From Dryocola sp032000125 (lineage in GTDB: Bacteria; Pseudomonadota; Gammaproteobacteria; Enterobacterales; Enterobacteriaceae): 64,000 nucleotides of DNA. Shown piece after piece: positions 60,249 through 64,000 of the stretch (the first letter of the stretch is position 1; every line of letters begins with the position of its first letter). The stretch covers positions 1 through 64,000 of the forward strand of contig DAMALH010000011.1 in assembly GCA_032000125.1 (NCBI GenBank). Direction: 5' to 3'. Below the pieces are notes generated by a model, which was not told the origin of the DNA, made no database searches, and was given only the letters and a program-made list of their open reading frames with translations. Made by a program: the position numbers and the translations under genes.

Positions 60249-61055
60249 ATGGTAAATATCATAAACAAAAAATCTTTATTCATTCTTTCAATGATGGCTT
60301 GTAGTACAAGTTATGCAGCTTCTTTTGATTGTAATAAAGCAACTTCAGATGTTGAAAAAATTATTTGCTCAGATCATAAGTTAAGTCGTTTGGATGATTA
60401 TTTATCTCAAAATTATAAAATAGCTATAGGGCCTGATATGCCTGAAGAATCTAAATCTAAGCTTATAAAATCGCAAATAGATTGGCTTGATAAGAGAAAT
60501 GCTTGTACTGATACGCAATGTATAGAGAAAATGTACTCTAAGCAGATGGATTATCTTTGGAACGAATGCTTTGATCATCTTAGTGGAAAAATTGAATATA
60601 TTAAATTCTATGAGGCTATGGACATAATTAAAAAAGAAGAAAATTCGATGTCAAATTCAAAAATAATTCAAAAAAATTTGATGAGAAATGTAGATAAAAT
60701 TCAATTGCTTGGGTTTTCTGAAAAACAATTGAATTCTGATGTGTATATAGATATTGGTGGGCATCTTAAATATTCTAGTCTAAGAGACTACTTGACGCTG
60801 ATGTATGAATTACCAGAATTTAAATCCCTAGATAAAGTTAAATATAAAGACTATGTTGGATTTAGAATCAAGGTATCAGGGCAGCCTTATTCTGGTTTTA
60901 TATTGAGAGAGGATGATGGTGAGCTCTATCTGGTTGGTCTTATTTCTGGAGATGAAATTTTCGAGTCTCGTACATTACAAGACATTCGTAGTCTTTCTAG
61001 CATTTTTATGAGTTATGCTAGTGTCGCTAAAAATAACATGGGCATAAAATATTAA
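60249..61055 (+). CDS. Secreted protein with LprI-like (DUF1311) domain
   Basis: A 268-residue exported protein. The signal peptide (about 1-23) ends SYA-A. The LprI/DUF1311 region (about 25-105) is recognisable from SFDCNKATSDVEKIICSDHKLSRLD and the WLDKRNAC...C repeat of cysteines; such domains occur in lysozyme inhibitors. The C-terminal half (about 110-268) is unfamiliar. It follows the CHAT-like gene closely and probably shares its transcript. An immunity or envelope-protection role is possible but unproven. Confidence 0.7.
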   Translation: MVNIINKKSLFILSMMACSTSYAASFDCNKATSDVEKIICSDHKLSRLDDYLSQNYKIAIGPDMPEESKSKLIKSQIDWLDKRNACTDTQCIEKMYSKQMDYLWNECFDHLSGKIEYIKFYEAMDIIKKEENSMSNSKIIQKNLMRNVDKIQLLGFSEKQLNSDVYIDIGGHLKYSSLRDYLTLMYELPEFKSLDKVKYKDYVGFRIKVSGQPYSGFILREDDGELYLVGLISGDEIFESRTLQDIRSLSSIFMSYASVAKNNMGIKY

Positions 61056-61074
61056 TTACATGCGTGAGGTTCTT

Positions 61075-61434
61075 ATGAAGAAATGGATCATTTTATTTAT
61101 CTTAACAGGTGGTTTTAATTTTGCGTATGCTGATGAATATATCAAAAACAATGGTACTTTGTCTTTATCATTAGACAGGGGGGTTGCCACATTCAGTATT
61201 AATGCATCTCATGGTATTTCTTTAGGTGTTTGTAATATGGAAGGTGTTGCAAGAGAAGTTGGCGTAGTTGCGGGGCAGAGGAATCGCTGGGTATACAGCG
61301 ACTCATCGAGCGCATGTGTGATGGTCATTAGTGAATCGAACAATGGTTCTGTAAATGTGATGACCCATAGTTGTGAAAATTATTGTGGTGTTTCTGCTAT
61401 CGGTTCAATGGACGGAGAGTACAGGAAGGAATAA
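61075..61434 (+). CDS. Small secreted cysteine-rich protein
   Basis: A 119-residue protein with a signal peptide (MKKWIILFILTGGFNFAYA). The mature part has four cysteines (GVCNM, SACVM, HSCENYCG), likely two disulfides, and ends GSMDGEYRKE. I do not recognise the family. The ATG at 61075 gives the signal peptide; the frame's earlier start at 61060 does not. It lies 19 bases after the LprI-domain gene and ends at a hairpin, so it closes a three-gene group. Confidence 0.6.
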   Translation: MKKWIILFILTGGFNFAYADEYIKNNGTLSLSLDRGVATFSINASHGISLGVCNMEGVAREVGVVAGQRNRWVYSDSSSACVMVISESNNGSVNVMTHSCENYCGVSAIGSMDGEYRKE

Positions 61435-61441
61435 TTAATAA

Positions 61442-61473
61442 GGCAAGTACCTTAAATCATTTGAGTACTTGCC
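61442..61473 (+). terminator. Hairpin ending the CHAT-LprI group
   Basis: A perfect nine-base stem (GGCAAGTAC / GTACTTGCC) with a 14-base loop lies seven bases after the stop, without a long T run. It separates this group from the convergent methyltransferase gene. Confidence 0.65.
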
Positions 61474-61523
61474 AATATTGAAGAGTTAAATACAGTTCGA
61501 TGTTTTAAAAATCGTGAGTAGTT

Positions 61524-62252
61524 TCAGCTAGTTTTTGTCATTGTTTTTTCTTTTTGCCGTTGCAGTCTTTCCTCCGTCATTGATATATATTCTGGATTTA
61601 TATCAGATAGTACAGCTTTACGGCCTAGGGTCATGCAGACTGCACCTGTAGTACCAGAACCGCACATTGGATCAAATACTATATCACCTGGTTTTGTGAC
61701 CATTTCAATTAATGGGGTATATACAGCAATTGGTTTTTGGGCTGGATGCCCTGTTTGCTCATTTTTCCGAATGAAGCCAATATTAAGCGGCGCTTCTATG
61801 ACTGATGGTGGCCCGGGCATATACCTTAGCTTACCCTCTGATTTTTTTGCTAATTGGGCTTCATTTAAAAAATGCTCAGGATACATTTTAGCATCAGGAG
61901 TACTCATATGTAGGCAAGTCATTTGAGCTGAGCGCCATCCTCTAATAACAGAAGGATTATTTTTATAATGCCAAGTTAACCATGCATTGTAATTATGAGT
62001 GCTTGGAATTAAGCCTATAAAATTTGCTACTATCTCTGGGAATCCCCAAAAATATATATGATCAGCTATTGTCGCTAATTCATTTAATATATTTGTTATG
62101 TATTCAATATAATCATCCCTGGTTCCACCAACACCCTTATTATACCAAGGATCAAACATGGCACATGAACAACGGCCATGCTCACGTCTGAATTTACTGA
62201 TAGACATAAGTACATCAGTTGGTTCATAAATAATTATATCACTTGATTTCAT
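61524..62252 (-). CDS. DNA adenine-type methyltransferase of a type II R-M system
   Basis: A 242-residue beta-class methyltransferase: the catalytic motif IV is DPWY (residues 34-37) and the SAM-binding motif I, FDPMCGSGTTG (193-203), follows near the C-terminus, with HPAQKP (169-174) before it. DPWY suggests N6-adenine modification, although N4-cytosine cannot be ruled out. Its start overlaps the upstream nuclease gene by 14 bases. It protects DNA from the nuclease encoded with it. Confidence 0.87.
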   Translation of the reverse strand: MKSSDIIIYEPTDVLMSISKFRREHGRCSCAMFDPWYNKGVGGTRDDYIEYITNILNELATIADHIYFWGFPEIVANFIGLIPSTHNYNAWLTWHYKNNPSVIRGWRSAQMTCLHMSTPDAKMYPEHFLNEAQLAKKSEGKLRYMPGPPSVIEAPLNIGFIRKNEQTGHPAQKPIAVYTPLIEMVTKPGDIVFDPMCGSGTTGAVCMTLGRKAVLSDINPEYISMTEERLQRQKEKTMTKTS

Positions 62253-62898
62253 AGCCGAAGTACTCTAAAAGGAATCTCAAAGACTCTGCTTTTTGTTTTT
62301 CACTAACTGATTGCAATATGGCTAAAACGTTTATCTTACCATTGTTTGAATCCCAATAATTCTTTTTCATAACCTGATGGCGACCACACAATGCTTGCCA
62401 TTTATTGGGATCATTACGATCAGTTTGTGGGTCAATTGAATGTGGGGTCATATGGTCCGGCGTTAGTTTGACCGTACCTCCACCAACTGGGTCAATATCG
62501 CCAGCACTTAGGCCACAGTGCTGGCCATCCTCTGTCCATTCACACTTATTTCCAGCACGTACTAACACTAGACTCCAGCAAGATTTGGTTGGTAAAACTC
62601 GTTTTGCTGCTGTTACACGTCTTTCTGCATGAGGCATCAGATATTCTTCAGGAGCAAGTACTTTAAGATCGCGCCAAGACAGAATAGTATAACCTTTATC
62701 CGTTCGTAACTCAGATAAACGTTGATGCCAGTTTTCTGGTTGCTTACCTGTAATGGGGTTAGTTGCTGCTCGTATGATTTGTTCACGAGTTACAATTTTG
62801 CCAATATTGTTAAGTAGTAGAGCCTCTATACGTTTGCTCACACTATCTTGGGAATATACTGTCGTATCTTGGCTGTAAATTTTACTTGGAAAGTCCAT
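62239..62898 (-). CDS. HNH restriction endonuclease of a type II R-M system
   Basis: A 219-residue protein with an N-terminal winged-helix-like part (about 20-70: RIEALLLNNIGKIVTREQII) and an HNH (beta-beta-alpha-metal) nuclease core: C119/C128, LTPDHMTPHS with Asp148-His149, then NDPNKWQALCGRHQVMKKNYWD (about 162-183). The ATG at 62898 has an AGGAG site eight bases upstream; an earlier frame start to 62985 is less likely. It is co-transcribed with the overlapping methyltransferase gene. Recognition site unknown. Confidence 0.82.
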   Translation of the reverse strand: MDFPSKIYSQDTTVYSQDSVSKRIEALLLNNIGKIVTREQIIRAATNPITGKQPENWHQRLSELRTDKGYTILSWRDLKVLAPEEYLMPHAERRVTAAKRVLPTKSCWSLVLVRAGNKCEWTEDGQHCGLSAGDIDPVGGGTVKLTPDHMTPHSIDPQTDRNDPNKWQALCGRHQVMKKNYWDSNNGKINVLAILQSVSEKQKAESLRFLLEYFGYEIK

Positions 62899-63151
62899 TG
62901 CACCGTCTCCTGAATGTACTATGCAAAGGATGCCATAGCAGGCCAAGAGATGGAAGGGGGGGGCAAAACTAAGGCTATACCACAAGGAAAGTTCTAAATA
63001 GTTTGGCGATGGAATTTATATAATGATGATAAATATAATCGCTTGAGAGTTTAGTTTTCTGTATTGTTATTTTTTTTTGAGACGTATTTTGTATCTATTC
63101 ACGATCAAAGAGTTATAGTATAATAATTACCGAGAAATATAAGGGTGTCAA

Positions 63152-64000
63152 ATGATGATTAGTTTAAACAATAAAATTAAGAGTATAAGTGAAAAGTTAG
63201 GTTTTTGCTCCTCTGAGTGTCTATTGGACTCTAGTTTAATAGATTTATCTCTTGAGTTAAGCATCGATAATCTTCCTGACTCTATACTTATTAGTGGTGA
63301 TAATCTTTATGGTTTAGCTGGTCTGATATCCAATGGAAAAAATACTATTGATGTTTGTTATATAGATCCTCCTTATAATACAGGTAGTAAGTTCTTATAC
63401 CATGATAAGAGAAAATCAACTACGTCTGATCTTTTTGGAAGCCATAGTGCTTGGATGATGTTCATGCTTCCTCGATTGATCTGTGCCAAAGAGATGATGA
63501 AGCCAACTGGTTTGATCGCTATTAGCATTGATGATTATGAATTTCCTTATTTAAAGATACTAATGGACAGTATCTTTGGAGAGAGTAACTTTATTGGTAA
63601 TATTGTAGTTTGCCGTTCCAAAAATGGTAAAGGTAGTAACAAGAATATTGCTTCTACGCATGAATATTTAATACTTTATGGTAAAACATCATCATCTAAG
63701 TTAAACGGTCAACTAGATGATACCGGTGATTATGGTAAGGAAGATATTCATGGGAAATATAAAGTTGATGGGCTATTTAGGAAAAAGGGTGAGGCTAGTT
63801 TAAGAACAGATCGTCCGAATATGTTTTACCCTTTATTCTTCAACCCATCTACTGGGGAGGTTTTTGTTGAACCGGGCATCGGCTTGCAGCCGGTTTTTCC
63901 TGTTGACTCTAAAGGAATAGAGCGTCGTTGGTTATGGGGTAAGGAGACAGCGCGTGAACGCTCCTGGCAGTTATATGCAAGTAAAAAGGGAGTTGTTTAC
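63152..64000 (+). CDS. Type III-like DNA methyltransferase (Mod), truncated by window end
   Basis: An open frame from the ATG at 63152 (AAGGG upstream) runs 283 codons to the end without a stop. It carries IDPPYNTGSKFLYHD (motif IV DPPY near residue 72) and the later RPNMFYPLFFNPSTGEVF block, both typical of Mod subunits of type III systems and related N6-adenine methyltransferases. The SAM motif should lie further C-terminal, outside the window. A Res-type nuclease gene may follow. It is divergent from the HNH restriction pair, so two modification systems lie side by side. Confidence 0.85.
   Translation, partial: MMISLNNKIKSISEKLGFCSSECLLDSSLIDLSLELSIDNLPDSILISGDNLYGLAGLISNGKNTIDVCYIDPPYNTGSKFLYHDKRKSTTSDLFGSHSAWMMFMLPRLICAKEMMKPTGLIAISIDDYEFPYLKILMDSIFGESNFIGNIVVCRSKNGKGSNKNIASTHEYLILYGKTSSSKLNGQLDDTGDYGKEDIHGKYKVDGLFRKKGEASLRTDRPNMFYPLFFNPSTGEVFVEPGIGLQPVFPVDSKGIERRWLWGKETARERSWQLYASKKGVVY

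Noticed and set aside
54250..64000. tRNA attachment site or intact integrase for the mobile region
   Set aside because: No tRNA gene, phage integrase or flanking direct repeats were seen in the window; they could lie beyond 64 kb.
1..64000. CRISPR array
   Set aside because: No set of regularly spaced direct repeats was seen.

Overview
This is a chromosomal segment from a member of the Enterobacteriaceae. About the first 32 kb is housekeeping backbone whose proteins look near-identical in length and motifs to Escherichia coli K-12 proteins. The gene order is not that of Escherichia, so I would place it in another genus of the family, which I cannot name from the sequence. The last 32 kb is accessory DNA.

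Backbone, 1-20.3 kb: mobB-mobA (molybdopterin guanine dinucleotide), yihD, the Cpx-type srkA-dsbA pair, yihG, polA with a DnaA box upstream, the sRNA Spot 42 (spf), engB, the CsrA-sponge sRNA CsrC, yihI, a small membrane ORF, hemN, the nitrogen operon glnA-glnL-glnG with its sigma-54 promoter, NtrC sites and CRP site, typA, yihX, yihY, dtd and yiiD/fabY. The E. coli genes yihF and the sulfoquinovose cluster are absent from their usual places.

Backbone, 20.3-32.1 kb: yicH-xanP-recG-trmH-spoT-rpoZ and gmk, all on the minus strand, then ligB and yicG. In E. coli K-12 this block sits far from yiiD, so about 20.29 kb is a rearrangement junction relative to that genome. gltS is missing between recG and xanP.

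Accessory block A, 32.4-45.0 kb: a tightly overlapping ten-gene minus-strand operon. In transcription order it encodes a PglL/O-antigen-ligase-like membrane protein, a GT4 glycosyltransferase, the ABC polysaccharide exporter Wzm-Wzt, UDP-galactopyranose mutase (Glf), a GT2 enzyme, a GT-B enzyme of CDP-glycerol-transferase type, a two-domain GT2 enzyme, a lipoprotein, and a periplasmic coiled-coil protein with a degenerate FKBP domain. It looks like a complete build-export-ligate pathway for a galactofuranose-containing surface glycan or glycoprotein, with two dedicated envelope proteins of unknown function. This is my main candidate for an undescribed system.

Accessory block B, 45.2-54.3 kb: a ToxR/CadC-like membrane regulator with a FidL-like partner (a MarT-FidL-type pair), divergent from a complete eight-gene chaperone-usher fimbrial operon of the MR/P or Stf type.

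Accessory block C, 54.3-64 kb: a scarred, AT-rich mobile or defence region. It has an IS256-family remnant, a broken serine-recombinase gene, two small envelope proteins, a plasmid/phage-like replication initiator with an AlpA regulator, a ribbon-helix-helix-like protein whose promoter is bracketed by twin operators, and an XRE repressor. These are followed by a small CHAT/caspase-like protein, an LprI-domain secreted protein, another secreted protein, a type II restriction-modification pair (HNH nuclease plus adenine methyltransferase), and the start of a type III-like Mod methyltransferase that runs off the window end.

All product names rest on reading motifs and remembered family features; no database search was run.
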